A stretch of 64,000 nucleotides of DNA, from positions 237,406 to 301,405 of the forward strand of contig NZ_CADIJL010000005.1 of the NCBI RefSeq assembly GCF_902859695.1, given 5' to 3'. Shown in pieces: positions 41,601-50,194 of this stretch (the stretch's first letter is position 1; each line of letters starts with the position of its first letter). Below the pieces are notes generated by a model that did no database searches, was not told the DNA's origin, and saw nothing but the letters and a program-made list of their open reading frames with translations. This DNA comes from Achromobacter ruhlandii (GTDB lineage: Bacteria; Pseudomonadota; Gammaproteobacteria; Burkholderiales; Burkholderiaceae_B). The translations under genes were made by a program, and so were the position numbers.

Positions 41601-41828
41601 GTGCTGTCGTCCGGCGCCGGTTCGGAAATGCGCCACGCCATGGGGGTCGCGGTGTTCTTCGGCATGCTCGGCGTGACGCTGTTCGGTCTGTTCCTGACGC
41701 CGGTGTTCTACGTGCTGCTGCGTTCGATGGGCGGCAAGAAATTGCACTCGGCCGCGCCACACGAAGCGCCTGTGTGCGTGCCGCACATCGACCCGCACGC
41801 GCCGCCCGCGCCGCAGCACAACGCCTGA
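38613..41828 (+). CDS. RND multidrug efflux pump (MexF/BpeF-like)
   Basis: A 1071-residue HAE1-family transporter. It has 12 membrane helices in the AcrB pattern, the proton-relay aspartates Asp410-Asp411 in GIVVDDAIVVVENVERN, and the C-terminal half motif FTQIGLMVLVGLSAKNAILIVEFA. The N-terminus MNISKFFIDRPIFAGVLSVLVLL is typical of MexF-type pumps. In relatives these pumps export chloramphenicol, fluoroquinolones and trimethoprim; in Achromobacter the related system is AxyEF-OprN. The last 30 residues are His/Pro-rich. Confidence 0.93.
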   Translation: MNISKFFIDRPIFAGVLSVLVLLGGLLAMFQLPISEYPEVVPPSVVVRAQYPGANPKVIAETVASPLEESINGVENMLYMQSQANSDGNLTLTVNFKLGVDPDKAQQLVQNRVSQALPRLPPDVQRLGVTTTKSSPTLTLVVHLISPNDRYDITYLRNYAILNIKDRLARITGVGEVTVWGAGNYSMRVWLDPQKVAQRGMTAAEVVAAIREQNVQVAAGVIGASPTLGDVPLQLNVNARGRLQTEEEFRDIILKTSPDGAVTHLSDVARVELDAQEYGLRSLLDNKQAVGMGIMQSPGANALDVSSQVRAAMAELAQDFPPGVEYRIEYDPTQFVRSSIEAVVHTLLEAIALVVLVVILFLQTWRASIIPLLAVPVSIVGTFGLLLMFGYSINALSLFGMVLAIGIVVDDAIVVVENVERNIAAGLSPRDATYRAMREVSGPIIAIALTLCAVFVPLAFMTGLTGQFYKQFAMTIAISTVISAFNSLTLSPALSALLLKSHHDKPDWLTRGMNRVFGRFFNWFNNMFGRASESYGVGVSGVIRRKAGAMGVYAVLVAATIGVSYLVPGGFVPAQDKQYLIGFTQLPNGASLDRTDAVIRRMSDIALKEPGVQSAIAFPGLSINGFTNSSSAGIVFVMLKPFDERKGAALSGNAIAASLNQKFAAIQDSFIAVFPPPPVMGLGTLGGFKFQIEDRGAAGYAELDKAKSAFLAKARQAPELGPAFSSYEINVPQLDVDLDRVKAKQLGVPVTEVFDTMQIYLGSMYVNDFNRFGRVFQVRAQADAQYRAHADDILQLKTRNAAGDMVPLSSLVTVKQTFGPEMVVRYNGYTAADINGGPAPGYSSNQAQAAAERVAAETLPRGMKLEWTDLTYQQILAGNAGLWVFPISVLLVFLVLAALYESLTLPLAVILIVPMSILAALTGVYLTGNDNNIFTQIGLMVLVGLSAKNAILIVEFARELEMNGRSPLEAAIEASRLRLRPILMTSIAFIMGVVPLVLSSGAGSEMRHAMGVAVFFGMLGVTLFGLFLTPVFYVLLRSMGGKKLHSAAPHEAPVCVPHIDPHAPPAPQHNA

Positions 41829-41895
41829 TCCGGCCCGCAAAAATAGCCAGCGCGTCCCGTCCCGAACGGCGGGGCGCGCGCCCAAGAGAATCGTC

Positions 41896-43383
41896 ATGAA
41901 GACCAAAAGACTGATCCGCGGTTCCGCCCTGCTTGCCGTCCTGCTCGTGCTGGCCGGCTGCGCGGTGGGTCCGACCTACGAACGGCCCGCGGCCGCCACG
42001 CCGGCGGCCTACAAGGAAGCCGCCCTGCCCGCCTCGGAAGCGGGCACCTGGAAGACCGCCCAGCCCTCGGAAGAGCAGTTGCGCGGCGAATGGTGGAAGG
42101 TGTTCGGCGACGAAGGCCTGAACCAGTTGCAGGAAGAGGCCCTGAAGGCCAACCAGAACCTGCAGGCCGCCGCCGCCCGCCTGACGCAGGCCCGCGCGCT
42201 GCAACGCGAGGCCCGGGCCGGCTTCTTCCCCAGCCTGGACGCGGGCTTCGGCCCGAACCGCCAGCGCCCCTCGGCGGTGTCGCAAGGCCTGCCTGACGGC
42301 ACGCCCACGCGGCCGGTGACCACCTGGCGCGCGCAAGGCACGGTGTCGTACGAGGCCGACCTGTTTGGCCGCGTCGCCTCCACCGCCGACGCCGCCACCG
42401 CCGATGCGCAGCAGAGCGAGGCGCTGTACCGCTCGGTGCTGCTGGCGCTGCAGGCCGATGTCGCCACCACCTATTTCCTGGTGCGCGAGCAGGATGCCGA
42501 AGCCGCGCTGTACCGCCAGACAGTGCAACTGCGCACCGAGACGCTGCAACTGATCCAGCGCCGCTATGACGCGGGCGACATCAGCGAGCTGGACCTGGCG
42601 CGCGCCAAGGCCGAGCTGGCCTCGGCGCAATCGGAAGCGCTGGGCATCGACCGCCGCCGCGCCGCCGGTGAACACGCGCTGGCCGTGCTGCTGGGCCGCG
42701 CGCCGTCGGAATTCGCGATGCCGCCCAAGCCGATCGAGAAGGTGGCGCTGTCGATCCCGGCCGGCCTGCCGTCGACGCTGCTGGAACGCCGCCCCGACAT
42801 CGCCGCGGCCGAGCGCGCCATGGCTGCCGCCAACGCCCGCGTGGGCGCGGCCAAGTCGGCGTTCTTCCCGCGCCTGGACATCACGGGCGCGTTTGGCTAC
42901 GAGTCGTCGGAACTGGGCAACCTGTTCCAATGGTCGAGCCGCACGTTCCTGCTGGGCCCGCTGGTCGGCGCCGCGCTGTCGATGCCGATCTTCGACGGCG
43001 GCCGCCGCCAGGCCGGCCTGGACCGCGCCCGCGCGGTGTACGAGGAAGACGTGGCGGTGTATCGCCAGACAGTCCTGAACGCCTTCCGCGAAGTCGAGGA
43101 CAACCTGTCCAACCTGCGCATCCTGGCCGACCAGACCCGCGCGCAGGACGCGGCGGTGGAAGCCTCGGCCCGCGCCGCCAAGCTCTCGCACACGCAATAC
43201 CGCGAAGGCTCGATCAGCTATCTCGACGTGATCGAAGCGGATCGCAGTGTGCTGCTGCAGCAGCGGGTGGCGGTGCAGTTGAGCGGCGAGCAGGCGCGGT
43301 CGGCGGTGGATCTGATCCGGGCGATCGGGGGCGGGTGGGGCAATCCGGTGCCTGGCGCCGAGAACGTCGCGGCGAATCCTTAA
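41896..43383 (+). CDS. Outer-membrane efflux channel lipoprotein (OprN/NodT family)
   Basis: A 495-residue TolC-like protein with a lipoprotein signal (LLAVLLVLAGC, acylated Cys22). Two repeats of the outer-membrane efflux domain are visible, each with long helices (e.g. AALRLTQARALQREARAGFFPSLDAGFG region and ANARVGAAKSAFFPRLDITGAFGYES). Mature start CAVGPTYERPA is canonical for NodT-type channels. It closes the tripartite operon, and its stop is followed by a strong terminator. Confidence 0.92.
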   Translation: MKTKRLIRGSALLAVLLVLAGCAVGPTYERPAAATPAAYKEAALPASEAGTWKTAQPSEEQLRGEWWKVFGDEGLNQLQEEALKANQNLQAAAARLTQARALQREARAGFFPSLDAGFGPNRQRPSAVSQGLPDGTPTRPVTTWRAQGTVSYEADLFGRVASTADAATADAQQSEALYRSVLLALQADVATTYFLVREQDAEAALYRQTVQLRTETLQLIQRRYDAGDISELDLARAKAELASAQSEALGIDRRRAAGEHALAVLLGRAPSEFAMPPKPIEKVALSIPAGLPSTLLERRPDIAAAERAMAAANARVGAAKSAFFPRLDITGAFGYESSELGNLFQWSSRTFLLGPLVGAALSMPIFDGGRRQAGLDRARAVYEEDVAVYRQTVLNAFREVEDNLSNLRILADQTRAQDAAVEASARAAKLSHTQYREGSISYLDVIEADRSVLLQQRVAVQLSGEQARSAVDLIRAIGGGWGNPVPGAENVAANP

Positions 43384-43399
43384 CGCCCGGACGGCAAGG

Positions 43400-43425
43400 A
43401 AAAGGGGTGGTCATCCACCCCTTTT
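43400..43425. terminator. Bidirectional terminator between efflux and pilus operons
   Basis: AAAAGGGGTGG-TCAT-CCACCCCTTTT forms an 11-bp perfect stem with U-rich ends on both strands. It lies between the end of the channel gene (43383, plus) and the end of the pilus tip gene (43491, minus), and should stop transcription from both sides. Confidence 0.85.
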
Positions 43426-43490
43426 CGTCCCTTCCGACCGCTATCCTATGACCTGGTTCTTTGCGCCAGCGAGGCTCGCGGTGAACAGGC

Positions 43491-44465
43491 TCAATACTCG
43501 ATCACCACGATTGGACGATCAATGTAGTCTCCCACCGGCACATCGGCCTGCCCCGGGTTGACCCGACCTTCGATCGTGACCTCTTGCGTCACCCCCAGGC
43601 CCGTGCCGCCAAGCGGCGTGTTTGCCGGGATCGCGGTGTTTGTCCCCGGCAGGTAGAGCTGGTACGCGATGTAGTTGTTACCAGCGCCTTTCATCCTGCG
43701 CATGCCGCCCGCCGCGTTTTCGCCCTCGCCGAAGTACATTTTGAACGGCACCAGCAGGGTGCAATAGAGATTCAGCCTGGCGGTGGCCGGCTTGAACAGG
43801 GACACCAGCGGCTGCGAGCCGAAGTCCAGCACAGCGGCTGAACCGTTGAACAGGCAGGATTTGCGCACATCCACCGTGACGTTGACGGTCGTGACAGCCG
43901 TGCCGCTATGCCAAGACCAGGGGGCACAAAGGCCCAGCGCGCCCAGGGAACAGTAGCCCCATTCCCAAGTTAGGGTAATGGTATCGCTGTAGTAGGTCGC
44001 CGTTGGAACGGATCCCGCCTGTGTCTCCAGGAACAACTGCACGCTGCCACCCACCGAGCCGCCGGCTCCCAGGAAACTCAGGCCACCCTGCGGCAGATCG
44101 ACCTGTTGGCCGAAAGGCAGATTAATGGTTCCCTTGGCATCGCTGTACAGCTTGTAGGGAAGTCGGGCAATGCCGAACAGTGCGGTCATTGCTCCGTTGT
44201 TGGCGCTTCGCGCGGTCACCTTCAACTGGGAATTGGTGCCCAGATTGATGAGCGAGAAAAAGTTGCAGGTGAACTTGGAATCGAACTGCCGCGAATTCTG
44301 GCTGTTGTAGAGCTGCCAGGAATAGAACGAACCAAAGTTGATGGGCGGCGCGGTGCCTCCCTGGCAGTTGTTGTCGGCGGCAAGGGCCGTCGCGGGCAGC
44401 CCGGCAAACAAGGCCAGCAGGAGGGTTAGCGACCGAAGCGTATTGAGCATGAGAAGGCCGTTCAT
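43491..44465 (-). CDS. csuE: Archaic chaperone-usher pilus tip adhesin, CsuE-like
   Basis: A 324-residue exported protein with a signal peptide ending near ALAADNN and two spore-coat-U (SCPU) domains in tandem. The first carries NINFGSFYSWQ-like and KLYSDAKGTINLPFG strands. The second begins RKSCLFNGSAAVLDFGSQPLV and ends IDRPIVVIEY, the donor-strand-like terminus. Two-domain tip proteins with hydrophobic loops mediate adhesion to abiotic surfaces in Csu pili. The ATG overlaps the usher stop (ATGA). Last gene of the six-gene operon. Confidence 0.85.
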   Translation of the reverse strand: MNGLLMLNTLRSLTLLLALFAGLPATALAADNNCQGGTAPPINFGSFYSWQLYNSQNSRQFDSKFTCNFFSLINLGTNSQLKVTARSANNGAMTALFGIARLPYKLYSDAKGTINLPFGQQVDLPQGGLSFLGAGGSVGGSVQLFLETQAGSVPTATYYSDTITLTWEWGYCSLGALGLCAPWSWHSGTAVTTVNVTVDVRKSCLFNGSAAVLDFGSQPLVSLFKPATARLNLYCTLLVPFKMYFGEGENAAGGMRRMKGAGNNYIAYQLYLPGTNTAIPANTPLGGTGLGVTQEVTIEGRVNPGQADVPVGDYIDRPIVVIEY

Positions 44466-46975
44466 AGGCAGGTAAGCGGACCGAGCCGGAAGATGCCGGC
44501 CTGTGCCGGCACCGGTCCAAGCGTGATGCGGCAGGCCGGCTCGCCATTGGCGGGAATGACACTAATCAGGCTGTTGGCGGGCAAGGTTTCCAGATAGACC
44601 TCGCCCTCCCGGCCGACCCAGGCGACGTCCCTGCCATCCGCCTGCACCTGGCTGCCAGGGACGATCGGCCGGCCACTGGCGTCCAGGGCCGAAAAGACCG
44701 CGGAGCGCTGCTTTTCCACCGGGAATCGCAATAACAGCCCGCTGCGATCACGGATGGCCGCCTCGGTCTTGGCAACGGGAACCTTGACGTCGGCGGGCAG
44801 ATTCACCGGGTCGATCTCGAAGTGGGCCGGATACCAGGACGAGACGGAAGGAATCAGCAAGTGCCCGCTGCTGTCGGTGTCGCCGACATACTGGTTCTCG
44901 AAGCTCACCGGGACGCCGGCATAACCGTCCGTCGAAATCAGTGCGAAGGCGTCCGTCACTGGCCGTGAAAAATATACGGCGCCGTCCATGGCGATGACAG
45001 AACCGCCAAGCTGCGCCCATTGCGACAGATCGCCGCTTGCGCCATACACCCCGCTGCGCAGGTCGAAACGCTGGGTACGCCAATTGATCTCGGCCTGCCG
45101 GTACACGCTGGCGCCCGGGTTGTGGCTGGCGCCCAGGCTCCAGCCCACGCCGCCGGCCAGGGGGGCGGCCCGCATGTAGCTGGCCTGCTCAGAACGCCGT
45201 CCGTCACGGTCGCGGCTCACGCTCGCGCTGGCGGAAGATCCATCCCCCAGCGAGATCGACAGCGACAACTGGGCGTTGTAGCCACCCGTGCCGATCTCGC
45301 GGTTGGCGCTGGTGTAGAGGCTGACGCCCTGTCCCAACGCGATCCCATAGGAAAGGTTGAGCAGGCGCGTGCGCTGTCCCGGCCCGTAGTCCACGTCGAA
45401 CCATCCCATCCCCAGCGACCCATAGCGCCCCATCGACAGGCTGGCGGTGGCCTGGTCTTCCTGCCGCGCCAGGCGCCCCGCGCTGCGGTAACGGCCCAGA
45501 TTGGCGAAACCGTCGTCTCGATGCGTGCGGCGCACGCCGACACTGAAGCGCTGGTTGGCATAGGAGTAGCCTAGCGACCACTGCCCGCCATTGACGGCCT
45601 GGGCGTTGTAGCCGGACGGATTGGCGGCGCCCTGGGCGGGCTGCCCCATCAACGCGGTATACGGCGAGCGCACACGCCAGGCGTAGGCATCCGACTGCCC
45701 CACCTTACCGGCCGCGGCATGACTGGCGGCAACGGTCGCGCTGAACACGCCGTACACCCCCAGCTGGACATTCGAGCCAACCCCGGCGGCGGCGAATCCG
45801 GCGGCGCCCTGCGCCCATCCCGTCGCGGTCCAATCGGACGTCACGCCGTGACGAAAAACGCCGCTGGCCGCGAGATCACCGTAGTCGAAAGATGACAGAC
45901 CATACCGCCTGCGCAACAGGCCGGCCGAGAGACTGTAGTCGGACAGGCCGGGCTGCAGCAGATCATTGGACACATAGAACGACACCTCCTGGCTCACCTC
46001 GCGGCCCAGGGCATCGCGCGTCACCACGGTTGCCGTGCCGGCGCCGTTGATATACGGCATGCTTTGCAGGGTGAAGGGGCCGGGGCCGACCTCACGCGAT
46101 CCCATCCGGTAGTTGTTGATGAACAGGTCCACCGCCGTCGGCACCGCCGCCTGTCCGGCGAACTGCGGGATTGGAAAGGTCACCAGGTCGGGGCGCGTGG
46201 CAAAATTTCTTCCGACCTGGAACCCCGCCATGCGCACCGAACTGGAATCGGCCAGTGTATCGGTGATGAGGTCACCCGCGACATACTTGCGCATGGTGGC
46301 GGCGTCGTTATAGCGCCATTGGGTGTCGTAGCGCATGAAGCCGGGACCGCCGCCAAAGTCCTGCCCGCGCAGCGTCCGGCGCCAGGCGCCGGTCGAGGAC
46401 AGCGTGCCGTAGGCGCTGAAAAGACGCGGTTCGTTCCATACCGATAGCGAGGAACCGCGCGGCCCATTATTCAGGTAGGCGTCGTAATTCATCAGCAAGC
46501 CTGTCGAGCTGGCGGCCTGCGTGCTGGAAGGCTCCCGCTGTGCCATGTCCACGACCTGGCGGGGCAGCCACTCCGGTGGCACGCTGATCATCAGCCGCTG
46601 CGTGGCATTGTCCAACGCCACCCGCACCCCGGGTATCAGGTCGACGGCAACCAGTTCGTGGGCCGGCGCTTCGACCTTCACGCCCGCCTCCTTCAGAATG
46701 GCCGCGGGCAGGTAGTAATGCCCCAGCCGATAGTCCACTTTACGCGCCTGGCCAGCGGACTTGCCGTTGACCACGATATCGAGATACAGGATGCCGTCCG
46801 GCATGGAGAACGACGCTTCGGCCGCCTGGGCGTGGACTTTGCCGGCGCATGCGACCAACACCAGGGCAATGACGTTCGGACACAGCCGGGCGGCGCCGCA
46901 CCGCGCCAGGGAATGAAGGAAGCCAGACACGTCAGCATCACCGGATCGAGATTGCCCGCGGTTCCCTATCGGCAT
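44462..46975 (-). CDS. csuD: Outer-membrane usher of archaic pili, CsuD-like
   Basis: An 837-residue usher with start chosen at ATG 46975; a TTG two codons upstream is possible. The signal peptide is followed by an N-terminal chaperone-binding domain (LYLDIVVNGKSAGQARKVDYRLGHYYLPAAIL), a central 24-stranded pore with plug and C-terminal domains (AVFSALDASGRPIVPGSQVQ, GEVYLETLPANSLI). It assembles and secretes pilus subunits. It overlaps the chaperone gene by 38 bp, indicating tight translational coupling. Confidence 0.9.
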   Translation of the reverse strand: MPIGNRGQSRSGDADVSGFLHSLARCGAARLCPNVIALVLVACAGKVHAQAAEASFSMPDGILYLDIVVNGKSAGQARKVDYRLGHYYLPAAILKEAGVKVEAPAHELVAVDLIPGVRVALDNATQRLMISVPPEWLPRQVVDMAQREPSSTQAASSTGLLMNYDAYLNNGPRGSSLSVWNEPRLFSAYGTLSSTGAWRRTLRGQDFGGGPGFMRYDTQWRYNDAATMRKYVAGDLITDTLADSSSVRMAGFQVGRNFATRPDLVTFPIPQFAGQAAVPTAVDLFINNYRMGSREVGPGPFTLQSMPYINGAGTATVVTRDALGREVSQEVSFYVSNDLLQPGLSDYSLSAGLLRRRYGLSSFDYGDLAASGVFRHGVTSDWTATGWAQGAAGFAAAGVGSNVQLGVYGVFSATVAASHAAAGKVGQSDAYAWRVRSPYTALMGQPAQGAANPSGYNAQAVNGGQWSLGYSYANQRFSVGVRRTHRDDGFANLGRYRSAGRLARQEDQATASLSMGRYGSLGMGWFDVDYGPGQRTRLLNLSYGIALGQGVSLYTSANREIGTGGYNAQLSLSISLGDGSSASASVSRDRDGRRSEQASYMRAAPLAGGVGWSLGASHNPGASVYRQAEINWRTQRFDLRSGVYGASGDLSQWAQLGGSVIAMDGAVYFSRPVTDAFALISTDGYAGVPVSFENQYVGDTDSSGHLLIPSVSSWYPAHFEIDPVNLPADVKVPVAKTEAAIRDRSGLLLRFPVEKQRSAVFSALDASGRPIVPGSQVQADGRDVAWVGREGEVYLETLPANSLISVIPANGEPACRITLGPVPAQAGIFRLGPLTCL

Positions 46976-47723
46976 TGACAATGGCCTTCAATGTGCCGCC
47001 CGCCTGGACCGAAGCGGGCACCTCGAAGCGCATTTCAGCGCCAGGCAGTACGTAGCCGAGCAGGCCCGGCACGCTCCACACCTCTCGCCCACCAACGACA
47101 AAGCTGACATGCGACAGGCGCGCATGCACCGGACCGCTGTTGCGCAGGATCAGCCAGCGTTGGCCCTGCCCGGCCTGCACGGCGTAAGTGAGCACCGGCT
47201 GGGCGGCGGCCTTGGCGTCCGGATGCTTGCGCACATCCTCGCGCGTCCAGGCGCCCTTGCCGCTGACGAAGAGTGGGACGGAATAGCGCATCTGGAATGC
47301 CAGCCCCGCCACCTGCCCGGCAGGCGCGGCGGCCGGCTCCGGACCGCTCTGGCCGGGAATCTCGTCGATCAGGATGCGGTATGCCTCCTGCTTGCCCGCC
47401 TGGACTGGCACGGTGCGTATCAGGCGCAGCAACTGGCGCTGCCCGGGTTGGATCTCGGCCGCGGGCGGACTGACCACGATGTTCTCCTGCGGCGCCAACT
47501 CGTCCGCCCCATTGGCCTGGGTCCAGCGTAGCGCGCGGATCTGGATGCGGGAGGCGGACTTGCCGTTGTTCTCCAGCCAGATCGCCGTCCCCGCATCGTC
47601 GTGCTCGATCACGGGGTCGATGGGCCAGACAAGGATGGAGGCGGCCGCGAAGGCCGTGCACGATAGGCACAGAGCGGCTAGCGCGCCGGCAAGGCGAACA
47701 GGGAGTTTCATGGAAATGGCCAT
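46938..47723 (-). CDS. csuC: Periplasmic pilus chaperone, CsuC-like
   Basis: A 261-residue PapD-like chaperone with two Ig domains. A signal peptide (LAGALAALCLSCTAFAAA) is followed by VWPIDPVIEHDDAGTAIWLENNGKSASRIQIRALRW and the LLRLIRTVPVQAGKQEAYRILIDEI G1-strand region that complements subunits. The C-terminal domain ends REPRAISIR. The long F1-G1 style of archaic chaperones fits. The ATG at 47723 shares a base with the upstream stop (TGATG); an internal ATG at 47711 (MKLPV) is an alternative start. Confidence 0.88.
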   Translation of the reverse strand: MAISMKLPVRLAGALAALCLSCTAFAAASILVWPIDPVIEHDDAGTAIWLENNGKSASRIQIRALRWTQANGADELAPQENIVVSPPAAEIQPGQRQLLRLIRTVPVQAGKQEAYRILIDEIPGQSGPEPAAAPAGQVAGLAFQMRYSVPLFVSGKGAWTREDVRKHPDAKAAAQPVLTYAVQAGQGQRWLILRNSGPVHARLSHVSFVVGGREVWSVPGLLGYVLPGAEMRFEVPASVQAGGTLKAIVNADREPRAISIR

Positions 47724-48271
47724 CAGTAGTAGACAGTGACGATCAAGTCGTCGGTGTAGACGCCGGGTTCGGGCGCCGTCTGGGTGCTCAGCAGCTTGGC
47801 GTAGATGGGCAGCACGACCGGCCCGCCTGTCGCAGTGAATTGCGCACCCTCGCTGCTTTGGCCCCAACGCTGGCTGTAGGCGCTGTCGCGATACAGCTCG
47901 TACCTCAGGACCTTGCCGCTGGCGGCGTGCTTGACCTGCCGACCGGCATACCACCAAAGCGCGCCGGCATTGCCGCCATCGTTGATGTCGACGCGGAACG
48001 TCGTGCCCGGCGTGCACGTCATGACGACGCTTCCGGCGCCAACGCTGGAGCGGGTCTTCACCTCCTTGTCCAGCCGATACACGACACCGAAATCGATCGT
48101 GCCGAGCGACAGCAGTGGCGCCTGGGGAGTGCCGAACCAACAACCCGGTGTGATCGCCGCCCGCACCGTCATCACCTGTGAAACGGTCTCGGCCCGCGCG
48201 CTCCCCAGCAATAGGATTCCGGCCAGGAGCGTCGCGCGCGCGCGCGGCCCATGCAATCGCGCGGTCACCAT
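47723..48271 (-). CDS. csuB: Pilus subunit with spore-coat-U domain, CsuB-like
   Basis: A 182-residue exported protein. A basic N-terminus and signal (LLAGILLLGSARAE) precede one SCPU domain: AAITPGCWFGTPQAPLLSLGTIDFG, CTPGTTFRVDINDGG, LRYELYRDSAYSQRWG, and the C-terminal YTDDLIVTVYY strand. The start at ATG 48271 overlaps the upstream gene by 7 bp. It is a minor shaft or linker subunit in the conserved csuA/B-A-B-C-D-E order. Confidence 0.82.
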   Translation of the reverse strand: MVTARLHGPRARATLLAGILLLGSARAETVSQVMTVRAAITPGCWFGTPQAPLLSLGTIDFGVVYRLDKEVKTRSSVGAGSVVMTCTPGTTFRVDINDGGNAGALWWYAGRQVKHAASGKVLRYELYRDSAYSQRWGQSSEGAQFTATGGPVVLPIYAKLLSTQTAPEPGVYTDDLIVTVYY

Positions 48272-48780
48272 TGAATGGTTACCTTGACGGTATCGCGATA
48301 CAGCCCACCAGCCGGCGTCGCCTGCGGATTGATCGCCGCGTAGACGGGAATCGTTTCTTCCGCACCCGTGCCCAGGCGCGTCACCGGAGCACTCGCGGTC
48401 AAGGGCTGGCTCAGGGAAGCATCGCCAAAGAGCGCGTATGGCACGAAGGCTCCCCCCGGCCCCTTCAACCGACGTTGTGTACCCGTATCGTTTTCGCCCG
48501 CGCCCAATACGACACGATAGGGCACGCCAGTAGCGCATTGCACGCGGATATCCGCGCCCCGCTGCCCGGTCAACCTGTTGGCCAGGCTGGGATGGCTGCC
48601 GAAATCCAGTTTGCCGAACGACGCCGTGGCGGTGCCTGTCGACGTGGCGCCCACCGAGCACAAGGTGGCAATGACCACGCGCACGCCGAGGGTGGCACTG
48701 CCAGACTGCGAAAATGTCTGGGCATGCGCGCCATCGGCCAGGGCAAGGCAGCAGAGCGAGAAGAGAATACGGCGAAGCAT
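48265..48780 (-). CDS. csuA: Pilus subunit with spore-coat-U domain, CsuA-like
   Basis: A 171-residue exported subunit with start at ATG 48780. The signal peptide LFSLCCLALADGAHAQ is followed by a single SCPU domain with paired cysteines (IATLCSVGATSTG and IRVQCATGVPYRVVLGAGEND), RRLKGPGGAFVPYALFGD and the terminal LYRDTVKVTIQW strand. A second start further upstream (48801) is possible but disturbs the signal peptide. Confidence 0.82.
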   Translation of the reverse strand: MLRRILFSLCCLALADGAHAQTFSQSGSATLGVRVVIATLCSVGATSTGTATASFGKLDFGSHPSLANRLTGQRGADIRVQCATGVPYRVVLGAGENDTGTQRRLKGPGGAFVPYALFGDASLSQPLTASAPVTRLGTGAEETIPVYAAINPQATPAGGLYRDTVKVTIQW

Positions 48781-48829
48781 GGCGATCACAGGAACCCGCA
48801 CCCGGTGCCGGTCCTGTCCTGATAAGGCG

Positions 48830-49402
48830 TTACCAACTGACGGTCAGCATGACGATGTCCGTGTACTTTCCGGAGGCGGGGGTCTTCGCCATGGTCGGAA
48901 TGCGGCCGTACACCACCATGTCTTCCGCCGTGCCGCTGCCAGTGCCGGTATAGGGATTCTTGCTGTCCCACAACGACTGGCGCGCGGCGTCCTTGTACAG
49001 GTTGTACGGTACGAAGTCGTCCTTGCCGCCCCCCACGAGCGCCAGGCGCCGCGCGCCCTGGCCAGAGGAGTTGCGGCCGTCATCCAGCGAGACGCGGTAG
49101 GACACGTCCTTGGTGCAGTTCAGCTGGACAATGGCGCCCGCCGTGCCCTTGGCCTGCGCATCGATCGAGTTGTTCGTCAGCGACGACACCTCGCCAAAGC
49201 TCAGCGTGCCGAAGGCATTGGCTCCGTTGACCGAACCATTTACCACTTCGCAGCCCTTGCCGATGGTCAGCTCGACGGCCAACTGGCCGCGCACCTCGCC
49301 CGCGGAATAGGTAGGAGCAGCAGCGGGTGGGTCGGCCGCGAACGACGCCGCGGAGAAGGTGCAACCACACAGCATGGCGGCGTTCAGGAGGGTGTTCTTC
49401 AT
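48830..49402 (-). CDS. Major pilin of archaic pilus, CsuA/B-like
   Basis: A 190-residue exported SCPU-domain protein and first gene of the pilus operon, the usual position of the major subunit. The signal peptide NAAMLCGCTFSAASFAAD is followed by an N-terminal donor strand region (QLAVELTIGKGCEVVNGSVN), a conserved disulphide with QLNCTKDVSYRVSLDDGRN, and the C-terminal KYTDIVMLTVSW. Start ATG 49402. The upstream 206 bp up to thpR presumably contain divergent promoters; no regulator gene is adjacent. Confidence 0.85.
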   Translation of the reverse strand: MKNTLLNAAMLCGCTFSAASFAADPPAAAPTYSAGEVRGQLAVELTIGKGCEVVNGSVNGANAFGTLSFGEVSSLTNNSIDAQAKGTAGAIVQLNCTKDVSYRVSLDDGRNSSGQGARRLALVGGGKDDFVPYNLYKDAARQSLWDSKNPYTGTGSGTAEDMVVYGRIPTMAKTPASGKYTDIVMLTVSW

Positions 49403-49608
49403 AAAAATGCTCTGATCGGAAGAAAGGAGGCGGGGAGGAAATCGCGGCGACATCGCCTTATTGCGGAAGGCATTACAGCAATTCGTAAGGATTATCGAAA
49501 TCAGACAATTCCTAATAGCCTCCCCGCCCGCAATCAACTGTCAAAGCAACAAGCCCACGGTTCAGTAGTGTCTTACCCCGGCGCCACGGATCGGGCACAA
49601 TCTCCGCC

Positions 49609-50139
49609 ATGTCGCCCCTCCGCCTCTTTTACGCCCTGTGGCCCGAGCCTGACTTGGCCGACACCCTGTCCACCTGGGCCACCCAAGCCCAGCCGCACAG
49701 CCACGGCCGCCCCATGCGCACCGAAACCCTGCACATGACCCTGGCCTTCCTGGGGCAGGTGGAGCGCGAAATCGCCAACGAACTGATCGACGCCACTCCC
49801 TACCACCGCCTGCAACCCGGCAGCGTCACCCTCGATCGGTACGGCGTCTTCGCCCGCCCCCGCATCCTGTGGGCCGGCCCGGCGCAGACACCGGATGCGC
49901 TGCAGGCCAGCCATGACGGCCTCTGGCTGTGGCTGTCGGCCTTTGGCTTCACGCCGCCAACCCAGCCGTTCCGCCCCCACGTCACGCTGCTGCGCAACAT
50001 CGAACGCCACGATCCGCCCGCCAGCGCCCCGCCGCCCCTGACCTGGCGCTATGACCGCATGGTGCTGGTGGCATCCGAATCCACCGACGGCGGCAGCCGC
50101 TACCGCGTCGTCGCCCGCTCCCGGCCGCAACCCGGCTGA
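49609..50139 (+). CDS. thpR: RNA 2',3'-cyclic phosphodiesterase (ThpR/LigT)
   Basis: A 176-residue 2H phosphoesterase. The two catalytic HxTL motifs are His42 (LHMTLAFLG) and His124 (FRPHVTLLRN), each followed by the expected hydrophobic strand. It hydrolyses 2',3'-cyclic phosphates at RNA ends in the cytoplasm. It begins with RLFYALWPEPDLADTL, a normal family start. The next gene, a nucleotidase, follows after 55 bp, so both may act in nucleotide or RNA-end processing. Confidence 0.88.
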   Translation: MSPLRLFYALWPEPDLADTLSTWATQAQPHSHGRPMRTETLHMTLAFLGQVEREIANELIDATPYHRLQPGSVTLDRYGVFARPRILWAGPAQTPDALQASHDGLWLWLSAFGFTPPTQPFRPHVTLLRNIERHDPPASAPPPLTWRYDRMVLVASESTDGGSRYRVVARSRPQPG

Positions 50140-50194
50140 AACCGGACCCGGCGCTCTGGCACAATCGAGCGCGTCGCAACGACTTAGGATCGCC

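Noticed and set aside
37368..41906. Two long minus-strand frames opposite the RND adaptor and pump
   Set aside because: Antisense artefacts of strong codon bias in MexE/MexF-like genes; no ribosome sites or domains.
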